This document shows, piece after piece, positions 20,301-29,401 of a stretch of 64,000 nt of DNA. The notes beneath the pieces were generated by a model. The model was not told where the DNA came from and did not search any database. It saw only the letters and a program-made list of their open reading frames with translations. The stretch covers positions 1,674,001-1,738,000 of the forward strand of contig NZ_JACCAS010000001.1 in assembly GCF_013409255.1 (NCBI RefSeq). Reading direction: 5' to 3'. The DNA comes from Paraburkholderia bryophila (lineage in GTDB: Bacteria > Pseudomonadota > Gammaproteobacteria > Burkholderiales > Burkholderiaceae). Made by a program: the position numbers and the translations under genes. Within the stretch, counting starts at the first letter, position 1. Each line of letters opens with the position of its first letter.

Positions 20301-21603
20301 GCCGGCGCTCGGCGTGCGCGGCAGTCAGATCGTCGGTCTGATGAAGGATCTGTCGCGCGGCCTCGGCCTCACGTCGATCCGCGTGGTCGAGACGATTCCG
20401 GGCAAGACCTGCATGGGTCTCGAACTGCCGAACGCGAAGCGGCAAACCATCCGTCTGTCCGAAATCCTCGAAGCAAGCGTCTATCAGAACTCGCATTCGC
20501 AATTGACGCTCGCGATGGGCAAGGACATCACCGGCCATCCGGTGGTGGCCGATCTGGCGAAGGCGCCGCACATGCTGGTCGCGGGCACCACAGGGTCGGG
20601 CAAGTCGGTGGCGATCAACGCGATGATCTGCTCGCTGCTCTACAAGGCGACGCCCGAAGAAGTGCGCCTGATCATGATCGACCCGAAGATGCTGGAGCTG
20701 TCGGTCTACGAAGGCATTCCGCATCTGCTCGCGCCGGTCGTCACGGACATGAAGCTGGCGGCCAACGCGCTGAACTGGTGTGTCGGCGAAATGGAAAAAC
20801 GCTACCGCTTGATGTCCGCGGTCGGCGTACGTAACCTGCCCGGTTTCAATCAGAAAATTCGCGACGCCGAAGCCAAGGGCAAGAAGCTCGGCAATCCGTT
20901 CTCGCTGACGCCGGAAGCGCCCGAGCCGCTCGCGCCGCTGCCGCTGATCGTGGTGGTGATCGACGAGTTGGCCGATCTGATGATGGTGGCCGGCAAGAAG
21001 ATCGAAGAGCTGATCGCGCGCCTCGCGCAAAAAGCGCGCGCCGCCGGCATCCACCTGATTCTGGCGACGCAGCGGCCGTCGGTCGACGTGATCACCGGCC
21101 TCATCAAGGCGAACATTCCGACCCGCGTGGCGTTCCAGGTGTCGTCGAAAATCGACTCGCGCACGATTCTCGATCAGATGGGCGCGGAGTCGCTGCTCGG
21201 TCAGGGCGACATGCTGTTCCTGCCGCCGGGCACCGGCTACCCGCAGCGCGTGCACGGCGCGTTCGTCGCGGATGAAGAAGTGCATCGCATCGTCGAATAT
21301 CTGAAGCAGTTCGGCGAGCCGCAGTACGAGGAAGGCATTCTCGACGGTCCCGCCACCGACGGCGGCGCGGCTCAGGACCTGTTCGGCGAATCGCCCGACG
21401 CGGAAGCCGATCCGCTTTACGACGAAGCGGTCGCCTTCGTGGTGCGCACGCGGCGCGCGTCGATCTCGTCGGTGCAGCGGCAATTGCGCATCGGCTATAA
21501 CCGCGCGGCGCGTCTGGTCGAGCAGATGGAAACCGCCGGTCTGGTGTCGGCGATGGGCATCAACGGCAGCCGCGAAGTGCTCGCGCCGGGACCTGCGGAG
21601 TAG
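17380..21603 (+). CDS. ftsK: DNA translocase FtsK/SpoIIIE family with very long linker
   Basis: A roughly 1400-residue DNA pump that moves chromosome ends across the division septum. The N-terminus has only about three membrane segments within the first 120 residues. A linker of some 800 residues, rich in Ala, Pro, Asp and Glu, follows (about 140-920). The motor begins near residue 930 and has Walker A GTTGSGKS (about 1070), Walker [13 protein letters not shown] and a C-terminal gamma winged helix ([20 protein letters not shown]). A stop codon in frame at 17338 rules out a longer N-terminus. Start is ATG 17380 or TTG 17377; there is no clear ribosome site. Many Burkholderia carry two FtsK paralogues; this may be the divergent one. 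Confidence 0.92.
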   Translation: MSSMHTVVFGWFGGSAVWFIPLLWRLVKSVLPGGAGLRGPGTIRLWLGFVCVMVASCTLEASLLDVVGVNGFGHALATGFSHLLGHIGTPLAALALLGISLPWLIDFRWRDVAVWADGAFGLGLSRGLAKRDEEARRHRSVDEGVSSHVSPTTNTMAPKTNGRYARPTVWRPPARGRVADVGAAGAGAAGATTAAAKDAAARNAGASWRAGATPSRARAAQPAEPVLRTGVATPPRQAQMPAQKSGADKAAWMPAEPVAPAGWLREQRSAAGAAGLAGAPGTANAGGLASAPGTANAGGLASAPGLASAAGLASAASAAAAQAGAAKTAHTMTAAATRAAPRTAGPAFTSSPANTAAGSVRNAAIQTGRPSTGQSSATPAGPINRATVQRQPSPVAPRDDIAMSTASTRRPVASGYTRPMPTTQKVAPPASVEETLRSIAENTARWTDIAGVSLARTSGAENAKLGTGLTNAAALASASAEAEHVHPTQPTVEAEQTEAAFAISPEARHAHSAFDAPLGADARADVDVAPRVDAAVDVDAHADTKAEAEADAQTHAHNEAETHADADTKANVDTDANANAEPVVQWPIEPPVIQPPLTAAPAFAPVVAPASATDAPVTSFTPTVAVAPTSQPAAPVATPTPFQIFAARLQQSETSNNESPLNDAENAEDDATPFVAHAEYLANTDVENAQPAAQFSPRSHVAASENAAPAGNTATTHPAETEPVAQPPSTTPAPVAEVVIPKPLAPWETITDAAASSHAALSASESPVRSDAPSETSVPPHQVTPSPHIESPSEDAAPRAAETVDSPAPSGALRASESSTAHSAADVVADVQPTDVPSPASNVVRFPFAAQAGTTSPSASPVESAGPIESVESVESIESSEPAEPADPTPAAQRPPLRGHSPANGFEFRAPAASMVELPPLDLLAPADIDIEPVSEEKLIETGLLIEQRLQEFKVPVTVVGASAGPVITRFEVEPALGVRGSQIVGLMKDLSRGLGLTSIRVVETIPGKTCMGLELPNAKRQTIRLSEILEASVYQNSHSQLTLAMGKDITGHPVVADLAKAPHMLVAGTTGSGKSVAINAMICSLLYKATPEEVRLIMIDPKMLELSVYEGIPHLLAPVVTDMKLAANALNWCVGEMEKRYRLMSAVGVRNLPGFNQKIRDAEAKGKKLGNPFSLTPEAPEPLAPLPLIVVVIDELADLMMVAGKKIEELIARLAQKARAAGIHLILATQRPSVDVITGLIKANIPTRVAFQVSSKIDSRTILDQMGAESLLGQGDMLFLPPGTGYPQRVHGAFVADEEVHRIVEYLKQFGEPQYEEGILDGPATDGGAAQDLFGESPDAEADPLYDEAVAFVVRTRRASISSVQRQLRIGYNRAARLVEQMETAGLVSAMGINGSREVLAPGPAE
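18205..18291 (+). repeat. 36-bp tandem repeats inside the ftsK linker
   Basis: Two full 36-bp units (18205-18240, 18241-18276) and a partial third, each coding for a 12-residue unit close to [12 protein letters not shown]. Shorter decayed copies (LASAAG) follow. The repeat is in frame, so copy number can change without breaking the gene. Confidence 0.85.
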
Positions 21604-21640
21604 CCGCACGATCGAAAGCGAAACACGGAGCCAAAGCAAA

Positions 21641-21673
21641 ACGGGCCGCTCGAATTTGAGCGGCCCGTTTTTT
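21641..21673. terminator. Intrinsic terminator after ftsK
   Basis: An 11-bp perfect stem, ACGGGCCGCTC with GAGCGGCCCGT, loop GAATTT, followed by six T. It is preceded by AAAA, so it also works for the convergent lactonase gene. Confidence 0.92.
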
Positions 21674-21713
21674 CATCCAACGCGTGTAGTCGAATCACAC
21701 GCCGCACGCGTCA

Positions 21714-23021
21714 TCACGACGGCGACACCAGCTTGAAATCCACCGGCGAATCGATCTCGATCCGCTTCGGGTTCGCCTCGAGCAAGCCACTCTGCTGATC
21801 GCGCCTGAACACATACACCGTGCCGCTATTCTGATTGCCGACGATCAGCCAGTTGCCGGTCGGATCGATCGCGAACTCGCGCGGCGACTTGCCGAGGCTC
21901 GACTGATGGCCGATCTTCTTCAGATGCCCATTGGCCGGGTCCACCGAGAAGATCACGATGTCGTTCGCGTCGCCGCGATTGGACGCGTAGAGAAAGCGCC
22001 CATCAGGCGACAGATGGATCGCCGAGCCGCCCACCGCGCCCTTGAAGCCCGGCTCGGTCAGCGAAAGCGTCTGCACCTGCGTGAGCTTGCCGTCGTCGTA
22101 ATTGAACGTGCTGACCGTGCCCGCCAGTTCGCTCGTCAGATACGCCTGCTTGCCGTTGGCGCCGAACACGAGATGCCGCGGTCCCGTACCCGCCTTCTCC
22201 TGCGTGTAGCGCCAGTCGGTCGGACCGAACAGGCCGCGGCTGCCGTCCGGCGTGTAGCGGTACGAGTACAGCTTGTCGGCGCCGAGGTCTTGCGCGAACA
22301 GATAGTGGCCGTCCGGCGAGAACACCGTGGAGTGCACGTGCGAATTGTCCTGCCGTCCCTTCACCGGACCGCCGCCTTCATGATGCACGGTCAGCACCGA
22401 CGCGCCGACCTGGCCGTCGTCCTGCAACGGGAACACCGCGAAGCTGCCGCCCGGATCGGCCGCGACCGAGTAGTTCGCCGTCAGCAGATACTTGCCGTCC
22501 GGCGACAGGCTCAGATAGCACGGATCGTTGCCGTCCGACGAGACCTTGTTGAGGAAGCTCAGTTGCCCGCGCGCAGCGTCGAAGCGAAATGCGCTGATGC
22601 CGCCGCGCTGCGAAGCCGGGCCGTTGTCGCCGGGCAATTCGTTGACCGCGTAGACGAAGCGGCGGTCGCGGCTCACCACCAGATACGACGGGTTGACCGT
22701 TTGCGCGACCGAGACGCGCGTTGCCTCGCCCGTCTTCGTGTCGAAGCGATAGACGTAGAGCCCTTGGCTCGTGCCGCCGGTGTAAGTACCGACCAGCATG
22801 TCGTAAACACCATCGGCCGGGACCGGGCCGGAATCTTGCGCAAACGCATGCGTTGCAACAATCGAGACCATGAGCGCGAAACCTTTTATTATCGAGCGGG
22901 CGGAGCGCAACGGAGTAGGCCGCCCCGCACGCCATGAAGTGGATTGAGCCGCGTCTGTAGCAGCGGCAGGCTGATGAGAATCCGCGACGGCACGCTGAGC
23001 GGCCCGGTGACGACGAAGCAT
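21714..23021 (-). CDS. Exported lactonase-family beta-propeller (6-phosphogluconolactonase YbhE/Pgl-like)
   Basis: A 435-residue seven-bladed propeller protein of the lactonase family. It shows repeated blades such as LVGTYTGGTSQGLYVYRFD, LSPDGKYLLTANYS, FSPDGHYLFAQDLG and LSPDGRFLYASNRG. A hydrophobic signal segment (ALMVSIVATHAFA) ends about residue 62, so the protein is exported, unlike cytoplasmic Pgl. The start at 23021 has a strong AGGAGG five bases upstream, which decides it in spite of the long N-region. A TATACT -10-like box is at 23115-23120 on the minus strand without a good -35. Substrate not known. Confidence 0.85.
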   Translation of the reverse strand: MLRRHRAAQRAVADSHQPAAATDAAQSTSWRAGRPTPLRSARSIIKGFALMVSIVATHAFAQDSGPVPADGVYDMLVGTYTGGTSQGLYVYRFDTKTGEATRVSVAQTVNPSYLVVSRDRRFVYAVNELPGDNGPASQRGGISAFRFDAARGQLSFLNKVSSDGNDPCYLSLSPDGKYLLTANYSVAADPGGSFAVFPLQDDGQVGASVLTVHHEGGGPVKGRQDNSHVHSTVFSPDGHYLFAQDLGADKLYSYRYTPDGSRGLFGPTDWRYTQEKAGTGPRHLVFGANGKQAYLTSELAGTVSTFNYDDGKLTQVQTLSLTEPGFKGAVGGSAIHLSPDGRFLYASNRGDANDIVIFSVDPANGHLKKIGHQSSLGKSPREFAIDPTGNWLIVGNQNSGTVYVFRRDQQSGLLEANPKRIEIDSPVDFKLVSPS

Positions 23022-23279
23022 TGAGACCTCCTGGACATCGGTTATTCGGTGAATCGGTTGTAATGGTGTCTCTGGTCTGCCGCGCGATGGGTCGAGCGTT
23101 GTTCTTGTCGAAGCAGTATAGAAGCGTTGTGTCGGATCATGCAGCGAATCCGGTCGACTCGCAGGCTGCTGCATGCGAAGCTGAATAGGTAAATAGTGTC
23201 CCGCCTGACGGGGCATTTTTTCAATCTTTTTCAATCCTTTTTCAACCGTTACTCACGCGTCTCACACTATGGAGTCTTC

Positions 23280-23432
23280 ATGAACGTCACACTCAGCCTG
23301 GGCCCGCTCGTTTCGTTGATCGCCGGCATTCTGATTCTCGTCATGCCGCGCCTGTTGAACTACATCGTCGCGCTCTATCTGATCATCATCGGCATCATCG
23401 GGATCTTCGGCATGGGGTCGACGCATTTCTGA
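23280..23432 (+). CDS. Small membrane protein, DUF3096-like
   Basis: A 50-residue protein made almost wholly of two hydrophobic helices (LVSLIAGILILVMPRLL and IVALYLIIIGIIGIFG), as in the DUF3096 family. GGAG lies six bases before the ATG. It stands alone, divergent from the lactonase gene. Upstream at 23205-23250 is a T-rich stretch with three near copies of TTTTTCAA. Function unknown. Confidence 0.8.
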   Translation: MNVTLSLGPLVSLIAGILILVMPRLLNYIVALYLIIIGIIGIFGMGSTHF

Positions 23433-23491
23433 GTTTCTGAACCAGAGACAGCGGACCGGCCGCGAACGAACGCAGCCCATGGACGCACGAA

Positions 23492-23526
23492 AACGCACGA
23501 CCGGCATTTGAATCCGGTCGTGCGTT
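23492..23526. terminator. 13-bp hairpin after DUF3096 gene
   Basis: A perfect stem AACGCACGACCGG with CCGGTCGTGCGTT, 9-base loop, 60 bases past the stop. No T run on the plus strand, but the stem is strong enough to suggest transcription termination. Confidence 0.6.
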
Positions 23527-23635
23527 GGTTCAGGGTGAAGGGGCAACGCGCAACTCGCGCATGCCTCACGCGCGAGCGCGCTTCAGCGTCAGTTCGTCAT
23601 GCGGCCGGTAGTCGGACCGGCCGTCAGCCGGACAG

Positions 23636-23881
23636 TCAGCCGTTCGAAAGCTGATCGAGACGCAGACGCCCCTGCAACGACAATCCGCCAACGGCATAAT
23701 GGCCGTCACCGTGTTGATAGCGGCGGAAGCAGGCCCGTTCGACCAGAAAGGCCATGGCCGTCAACATGCCGTTGCGGCTTAGGCCCAACCGGCCATGATC
23801 GAGAGACAACATCGAATCGTCGGCCACCTTGCTGGCGGCGGAGAGTATGGTGATGCAATCGGTTTTCGACGGGTTCAGCAT
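23636..23881 (-). CDS. Hypothetical protein, 81 residues
   Basis: An 81-residue frame whose composition looks like a real soluble protein (balanced Leu, Ser, Asp, Arg; no shadow gene opposite). GAGGA lies eight bases before the ATG, and a plausible promoter is upstream. I do not recognise a family. It contains VGGLSLQGRLRLDQL near the C-terminus. It is divergent from the GH15 gene. Confidence 0.55.
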   Translation of the reverse strand: MLNPSKTDCITILSAASKVADDSMLSLDHGRLGLSRNGMLTAMAFLVERACFRRYQHGDGHYAVGGLSLQGRLRLDQLSNG

Positions 23882-23969
23882 CGTTCGGATCCTCGGAGGC
23901 GGCGTCTGGTTGCGCCAGGGGCAAGGCCGATCACGATCCGGAGCGTTCCGGGCATCGGCTCGAAATCCG

Positions 23970-23999
23970 ATTGTAGGCAGGGATTTGACAATTTACCAA
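23970..23999 (-). promoter_or_regulatory. Putative sigma-70 promoter for the 81-residue gene
   Basis: On the minus strand TTGGTA, an 18-base spacer and TACAAT, about 85 bases upstream of the start codon. The region also has a plus-strand TTGACA at 23985-23990 without a matching -10. Confidence 0.42.
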
Positions 24000-24111
24000 C
24001 CCGCGTTTCGCGGTATTGCCCGATGAACCAAAGCGCATTAGGCGAGTCCGGTAATAACCACGACCTCGCGCGCGGCGGTGCTCGCCGTGCGTCACTCTGA
24101 CACGCTATTCC

Positions 24112-26001
24112 ATGCCCGCACTCATCGAAGACTATGCGCTTATCGGCGACGGCCACACGGCCGCGCTCGTCTCCCGCGACGGCTCCGTCGACTGGCTCTG
24201 CTGGCCGCGTTTCGACTCCGGCGCCTGCTTCGCCGCCCTGCTCGGCACGCCCGACAACGGCCGCTGGCTGATCGCGCCGATCACCGACGGCGCGCCCACC
24301 CCGCCCACCTTCACGCGCCGGTATCGCGGCGAAACCCTGATTCTCGAAACCGACATCGAGACGCCCGAGGGCGCCGTCACGCTGATCGACTTCATGCCGC
24401 CGGGCAACGGCTGGTCGGAGATGGTGCGTATCGTCGTCGGCAAACGCGGCACCGTGCGCATGAAAATGGAACTGGTGCTGCGCTTCGACTACGGTTTTTC
24501 GGTGCCGTGGGTCGATCGGCTGAAGCACGACAACGGCATCAAGGCGATCGTCGGGCCGGACACCGCCGTGCTGCGCACGCCCGTCGAATTGCGCGGCGAG
24601 GATATGAAAACCGTCGCCGAATTCACCGTGAAGGAAGGCGAACGCGTGCCGTTTTCGCTCGCCTACGCGCCCTCACACTTGCGCATTCCGCCCGCGCGCG
24701 ATCCGCATACATCGCTCGCACGCACCGAAAATCACTGGCTCGAATGGTCGGCGCGCGGCACCGTCGAAGGACGCTGGGCCGAGCCGATCCGCCGCTCGCT
24801 GATCACGCTGAAGGCGCTCGCCTATGAGCCGACCGGCGGCATTGTCGCCGCGCCCACCACGTCGCTGCCGGAACAGCTTGGCGGCACGCGCAATTGGGAC
24901 TACCGCTACTGCTGGCTGCGCGACGCCACCATCACGTTGCTCGCGATGATGCGCGGCGGCTACTTCGACGAAGCGCGCGCGTGGCGCAGTTGGCTAGGCC
25001 GCGTGATGGCCGGCGCGCCGGATCAGTTGCAGATCATGTACGGCATTGCCGGCGAGCGGCGTTTGCCCGAGTTCGAGATCGACTGGCTGCCGGGCTATCA
25101 GGACGCGAAGCCGGTGCGGATCGGCAACAACGCGGTCGGCCAGCGTCAGCTCGACGTGTACGGCGAAGTAATGAACGCGCTGCATCTGGCGCGGGTCGGC
25201 GGCCTGCAGGCGGACGACACCGCGTGGAACGTGCAGCGCGCGCTGCTGAGCCACCTCGACACGATCTGGCAGGAACCCGACGAAGGCATCTGGGAAACCC
25301 GCGGCGGCCGCCAGCACTTCACGTTCTCGAAGGTGATGGCGTGGGTCGCATTCGACCGCGCGATCCGTTCGGCGGAAATGTTCCAACTCGACGGGCCGCT
25401 CGACGCATGGCGCGCCACCCGCGCCACGATTCATGCGCAGGTCTGCGAACAGGCGTGGAATCCGACGCTCAACGCGTTCGCACAGTCGTACGGCAGCGAT
25501 CAACTCGACGCCAGCGTGTTGCTGATGCCGCTGGTCGGCTTTCTGCCGCCCGACGATCCGCGCGTCAAAGGCACGGTCGCGGCAATCGAAAAAAATCTGA
25601 TGCACGACGGCTTCGTGATGCGCTACCGCACCACCGAATTCGACGACGGCCTGCCGCCCGGCGAAGGCACGTTTCTCGCGTGCTCGTTCTGGATGGTGGA
25701 CAACCTCGCGCTGCAAGGCCGCCTCGACGAAGCAATCGCCATGTACGAGCGGCTGCTCGCGCTCGCCAACGACGTCGGCTTGCTCGCGGAAGAATACGAT
25801 CCGGCGACGAAGCGCCTCGTCGGCAATTTCCCGCAGGCGTTTTCGCATGTGGCGCTGGTGCACACCGGCCTGAACCTGATGAAACACGAGCAGCAGATGG
25901 CCCAGGCGACCGGACAGCCGCCGCATAACGGCACCGGACAACCGGAACTTGAGGCTGAGGCAAGCCCCGATAGCGGCGGAGCAGCATCGCCAGTAGCATG
26001 A
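24112..26001 (+). CDS. Glycoside hydrolase family 15 protein (glucoamylase/trehalase-like)
   Basis: A 629-residue GH15 enzyme. The N-terminal beta-sandwich domain starts with IEDYALIGDGHTAALVSRDGSVDWLCWPRFDS, typical of bacterial GH15. The (alpha/alpha)6 catalytic domain begins near residue 260 with NWDYRYCWLRDA and has LAEEYDP late in the chain. No signal peptide is seen, so it acts in the cytoplasm. Substrate could be trehalose, short alpha-glucans or glycogen ends; the sequence alone does not tell. Next to phaZ, it fits reserve-polymer breakdown, though co-transcription is unlikely because phaZ has its own promoter. Confidence 0.92.
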   Translation: MPALIEDYALIGDGHTAALVSRDGSVDWLCWPRFDSGACFAALLGTPDNGRWLIAPITDGAPTPPTFTRRYRGETLILETDIETPEGAVTLIDFMPPGNGWSEMVRIVVGKRGTVRMKMELVLRFDYGFSVPWVDRLKHDNGIKAIVGPDTAVLRTPVELRGEDMKTVAEFTVKEGERVPFSLAYAPSHLRIPPARDPHTSLARTENHWLEWSARGTVEGRWAEPIRRSLITLKALAYEPTGGIVAAPTTSLPEQLGGTRNWDYRYCWLRDATITLLAMMRGGYFDEARAWRSWLGRVMAGAPDQLQIMYGIAGERRLPEFEIDWLPGYQDAKPVRIGNNAVGQRQLDVYGEVMNALHLARVGGLQADDTAWNVQRALLSHLDTIWQEPDEGIWETRGGRQHFTFSKVMAWVAFDRAIRSAEMFQLDGPLDAWRATRATIHAQVCEQAWNPTLNAFAQSYGSDQLDASVLLMPLVGFLPPDDPRVKGTVAAIEKNLMHDGFVMRYRTTEFDDGLPPGEGTFLACSFWMVDNLALQGRLDEAIAMYERLLALANDVGLLAEEYDPATKRLVGNFPQAFSHVALVHTGLNLMKHEQQMAQATGQPPHNGTGQPELEAEASPDSGGAASPVA

Positions 26002-26012
26002 TTTAATGACAG

Positions 26013-26035
26013 TTTGCGTGCATGCAGTACGCAAA
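26013..26035. promoter_or_regulatory. Inverted repeat upstream of phaZ promoter
   Basis: TTTGCGT and ACGCAAA separated by nine bases. It sits 11 bases past the GH15 stop and ends next to the TGC-rich element. It may be an operator half or a weak terminator for the upstream gene. Confidence 0.45.
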
Positions 26036-26051
26036 TTGCTGCATTGCACAA
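26036..26051. promoter_or_regulatory. TGC-rich near-palindrome over the phaZ -35 box
   Basis: TTGCTGCATTGCACAA, an imperfect inverted repeat covering the -35 hexamer. PhaR, the regulator of PHB granule genes, is known to bind TGC-rich palindromes, so this is a candidate PhaR operator by inference. Confidence 0.45.
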
Positions 26052-26072
26052 GTAAGCGTTGTTCGATATGAT
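26044..26072 (+). promoter_or_regulatory. Putative phaZ promoter
   Basis: TTGCAC, 17-base spacer, TATGAT (five of six -10 bases). The start of transcription would be near 26079, leaving a leader of about 100 bases before the phaZ ATG. Confidence 0.55.
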
Positions 26073-26182
26073 CGGACAGATTGTCGGCCGAAAATCAATG
26101 CGCCCACAACCAATTTGGCCCGCCACAACGCCACACGCGTGTTTGCGAAGCCCCATGCGAACCGCCTTGAAACGGAGCACCC

Positions 26183-27460
26183 ATGCTCTACCAATTGCAC
26201 GAATTCCAGCGGGCGATGTTGAGCCCTCTCACCGCCTGGGCTCAGGCCGCTTCCAAATCATTCGCGAATCCCGCCAGCCCGCTAGCTTATGTGCCCGGCG
26301 CCACGCGCCTCTCGGCCGGTTACGAACTGCTTTACCGGCTCGGCAAAGATTACGAAAAGCCTGAGTTCAACCTTCATCAGATTGTCAAAGACGGCCACAA
26401 CATTCCGATCATCGAACAAACGATCGTCGAGAAACCGTTTTGCCGCCTGATGCGCTTCAAGCGTTTCGCGGACGACAGCGACGCTGTTACCCAATTGAAA
26501 GATGAGCCGATCGTGCTGGTGTGCGCGCCGTTGTCGGGCCACCACGCCACCTTGCTGCGCGATACCGTGCGCACGTTGTTGCAGGATCACAAGGTCTACC
26601 TGACCGACTGGATCGATGCCCGCATGGTGCCGCTCGAAGCCGGCGAGTTCCATCTGGACGATTACGTCGCCTACATTCAGGAATTCATCCGCCACATCGG
26701 CGCGAAGAATCTGCACGTCATCTCGGTTTGCCAACCCACGGTGCCGGTGCTCGCCGCCATTTCGCTGATGGCGAGCCGCGGCGAAGAAACGCCGCGCACC
26801 ATGACGATGATGGGTGGCCCGATCGACGCGCGCAAGAGCCCGACCTCGGTCAACTCGCTCGCCACGCAGCACTCGTACGGATGGTTCGAAAACAACGTGA
26901 TCTTCACGGTGCCGCCGAATTATCCGGGCGTGGGCCGTAAGGTTTACCCGGGCTTTCTGCAGCACACCGGTTTCGTCGCAATGAACCCGGAACGTCATGC
27001 CGCTTCGCACTGGGACTTCTACCAGAGCCTGCTGCGCGGCGACGAAGACGACGCCGAAGCGCATCGCCGTTTCTACGACGAGTACAACGCCGTGCTCGAC
27101 ATGGACGCCGATTACTATCTCGACACGATCCGCGTGGTGTTCCAGGACTTCAATCTGGCCGAAGGCACGTGGGACGTGTCGGGTGAACGCGTGCGTCCGC
27201 AGGACATCACGAAGACCGCGCTGTTCACGATCGAAGGCGAGCTCGACGACATTTCCGGCGACGGCCAGACCTATGCCGCGCACGATCTGTGCACCGGCAT
27301 TCCGGAGAAGGACAAGCGTCACTTCACCGCGGAAAAGTGCGGACACTACGGCATTTTCTCCGGACGCCGCTGGCGCACCATCATCTATCCGCAGTTGCGC
27401 GACTTTATCCTCGCGCACAACAAGGCGCCGAAGGTCGTGAAGGAAAAAGTCGAAGCCTGA
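26183..27460 (+). CDS. phaZ: Intracellular polyhydroxyalkanoate depolymerase
   Basis: Enzyme that breaks down native PHB granules, 425 residues, of the PhaZa1 type with an active-site cysteine. The nucleophile is Cys183 in VISVCQPTVPV, the same position as Cys183 of Ralstonia/Cupriavidus PhaZa1. The C-terminal catalytic His lies in EKCGHYGIFSGRRW. The N-terminal MLYQLHEFQRAML matches intracellular depolymerases and there is no signal peptide. It has its own promoter with palindromic elements and ends in a UUCG-loop hairpin. Confidence 0.96.
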   Translation: MLYQLHEFQRAMLSPLTAWAQAASKSFANPASPLAYVPGATRLSAGYELLYRLGKDYEKPEFNLHQIVKDGHNIPIIEQTIVEKPFCRLMRFKRFADDSDAVTQLKDEPIVLVCAPLSGHHATLLRDTVRTLLQDHKVYLTDWIDARMVPLEAGEFHLDDYVAYIQEFIRHIGAKNLHVISVCQPTVPVLAAISLMASRGEETPRTMTMMGGPIDARKSPTSVNSLATQHSYGWFENNVIFTVPPNYPGVGRKVYPGFLQHTGFVAMNPERHAASHWDFYQSLLRGDEDDAEAHRRFYDEYNAVLDMDADYYLDTIRVVFQDFNLAEGTWDVSGERVRPQDITKTALFTIEGELDDISGDGQTYAAHDLCTGIPEKDKRHFTAEKCGHYGIFSGRRWRTIIYPQLRDFILAHNKAPKVVKEKVEA

Positions 27461-27490
27461 CTGGACCGAACACCCAGCGCGTAGTCACTC

Positions 27491-27516
27491 ACAACGGCCT
27501 CTTCGGAGGCCGTTGT
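27491..27516 (+). terminator. UUCG-tetraloop hairpin after phaZ
   Basis: An 11-bp stem, ACAACGGCCTC with GAGGCCGTTGT, closed by a TTCG loop with a C-G closing pair, an unusually stable RNA loop. The T tail is short. Confidence 0.8.
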
Positions 27517-27607
27517 CGTTGATAAAGCCGGCAAGTGATGACGCGAGTACGACGGTTAGGAATACCGCGCGAATACCGCGGCATTACACCCACCGCGATA
27601 TTCGCCG

Positions 27608-28240
27608 CTACTTTCGCAACAGATACGCGAGCAGCAACTCGGTGTTCATCTGAATCACTTCGCTGCGTTCGGACGCGCTGCTGAAATCGCGGCCGAGGGT
27701 GGCCTCGAGCGTGAAGCGGTTCGACACGATGTAATAACCCATGCCGGACAGCGTCACATAAAAGCGCAACGGATCGACGTTGGTGCGAAACAGACCCGCG
27801 CGTTGACCCCGCTCGAGAATGCCGCCGAGCGTGGCGACGATCGGCGAGATCATTTCGCGGATGCGCGTCGACTTCTGCATGTAGCGTGCTTCATGCAGAT
27901 TTTCGTTGTTGATGAGACGCAGCAGTTCGGGATGATCGCGGTAGTAATCCCAAACAAAATGCGCGAGCCGCGTGACCGCCTCGACCGGCGCAATACCGGC
28001 CAGTTCGAGCGTGCGTTCCGCTTCGTTGAGCGCGCTGAACGCGTGCTCGAGTACGGCAGTAAAAAGCTGCTCCTTGCTACCGAAGTAGTAATAGAGCATG
28101 CGTTCATTCGTCTCCGCGCGGCGGGCGATCTGATCGACGCGCGCGCCGAATAGCCCACCATTTGCAAACTCTTCAGCCGCCGCAAGCAGAATGCGGCGCC
28201 GCGTGCCTTCAGGATCTCTTTTGATTTTCGGCTGATTCAT
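27608..28240 (-). CDS. TetR/AcrR family transcriptional regulator
   Basis: A 210-residue repressor. The N-terminal helix-turn-helix is RRRILLAAAEEFANGGLFGARVDQIARRA then LYYYFGSKEQLF, followed by a ligand domain with a TetR C-terminal region like RutR/YcdC relatives. The start at 28240 (MNQPKIKRD) is preferred to a longer frame. It diverges from rsxB with 229 bases between, so it may control rsxB, itself, or both. Ligand unknown. Confidence 0.9.
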   Translation of the reverse strand: MNQPKIKRDPEGTRRRILLAAAEEFANGGLFGARVDQIARRAETNERMLYYYFGSKEQLFTAVLEHAFSALNEAERTLELAGIAPVEAVTRLAHFVWDYYRDHPELLRLINNENLHEARYMQKSTRIREMISPIVATLGGILERGQRAGLFRTNVDPLRFYVTLSGMGYYIVSNRFTLEATLGRDFSSASERSEVIQMNTELLLAYLLRK

Positions 28241-28469
28241 GGTGGCATCATCTTCGTGAGCCGCGTTATCCGGATCGCGCCGCCGGTCTCTCCTCGGACC
28301 TTGCACCGACAGCGTTGAACGGGCGCGCCATGGTTGGGGGACACCCTTCTGCGGTCTTTCGAAAAAGCGCTTCGATTATGGCACATGGATTGCGGATGGC
28401 AATTGGGGAAATCGGCGATAATGTGCTATTTAGTTCAAGCTGTTCGGCCGCAAGCCAAGCTCCAACGTC

Positions 28470-29372
28470 GTGACCGTGACAGACAATAAAACACTCGCAG
28501 ATCGCATCGAAGATCTGCTCCCCCAGACGCAATGCACGAAGTGCGGTTATCCCGCGTGCCGGCCTTATGCCGAGGCCGTCGCGAGCGGCGCGGCCCTGTA
28601 TAACCAGTGCCCGCCGGGCGGCGCCGAAGGTATCGCGCGTCTCGCCGCGTTGCTCGGCAAACCGGCGATTCCGCTCAATTCCGCCAATGGCATGGAAAGG
28701 CCGCGGCCGTTGGCGGTTATCGACGAACAGGTTTGCATCGGCTGTACGTTGTGCATGCAGGCGTGTCCGGTGGACGCGATAGTTGGCGCACCGAAACAGA
28801 TGCATACGGTGATCGCCGAACGCTGCACCGGCTGCGATCTGTGCGTGCCGCCCTGCCCCGTCGACTGCATTGCGCTGCCGCCGGTCACCGGCGCGGCAAC
28901 CGGTTGGGACGCGTGGAGCCAGAGCCAGGCCGACGCGGCACGCGAGCGCCATAACCGGCGCGAAGCACGCCTTGCACGCGAACGCGAAGCCGCCGAAGCG
29001 CGTGCTGCAGCGCGGCGAGGCGGTAGCGGCGCCACTATCGCAGTGGCCCAAACGGTTGAAGCCGGCGCCTCGGTTGCACCTGCGGCGGCCGCCGTGGAAG
29101 ACGCCGACGCGAAGAAACGCGCGATCATCCAGGCCGCGCTCGAACGGGCTCGCAAGAAGAAAGAAGAGTTGGCCGCCAAAGGCCAGGGGCCGCTGAACAC
29201 CGAGCAGGTCAGCGCGGACGTGCAAGCGCAGATCGACGCCGCCGAAGCACGCCGCCGCCGTCTCGAACTCGCCGTGGGCAACGCCGGCGCCGGCCAGAGC
29301 GACGACACAACGGCCAACGCCACACCCGCCGACGGCGCCGCGAAAACCGGCCCGTCGTCCAAGCCGCACTAA
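28470..29372 (+). CDS. rsxB: Electron transport complex protein RsxB/RnfB (ferredoxin-like, no membrane anchor)
   Basis: A 300-residue iron-sulphur protein. The N-terminal [4Fe-4S] motif is CTKCGYPAC plus a later Cys in NQCPPGG, then two ferredoxin clusters [12 protein letters not shown] and [12 protein letters not shown]. The start is GTG at 28470 or GTG at 28476. Unlike E. coli RsxB it has no N-terminal membrane helix. The C-terminal 150 residues are an Ala/Arg/Lys-rich, probably helical tail. No rsxA, C, D, G or E lies here. nth follows after 29 bases, the same pairing as the end of the E. coli rsx operon. It may donate electrons to the Nth cluster or elsewhere; this is inference. Confidence 0.88.
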   Translation: MTVTDNKTLADRIEDLLPQTQCTKCGYPACRPYAEAVASGAALYNQCPPGGAEGIARLAALLGKPAIPLNSANGMERPRPLAVIDEQVCIGCTLCMQACPVDAIVGAPKQMHTVIAERCTGCDLCVPPCPVDCIALPPVTGAATGWDAWSQSQADAARERHNRREARLAREREAAEARAAARRGGSGATIAVAQTVEAGASVAPAAAAVEDADAKKRAIIQAALERARKKKEELAAKGQGPLNTEQVSADVQAQIDAAEARRRRLELAVGNAGAGQSDDTTANATPADGAAKTGPSSKPH

Positions 29373-29401
29373 CAGCAACCGCACCCGCACGCTCACCCAG
29401 C

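Noticed and set aside
23985..23990. Perfect TTGACA -35 box on the plus strand before the GH15 gene
   Set aside because: No -10 hexamer at 15-19 bases follows; the next TATTGC lies 23 bases away.
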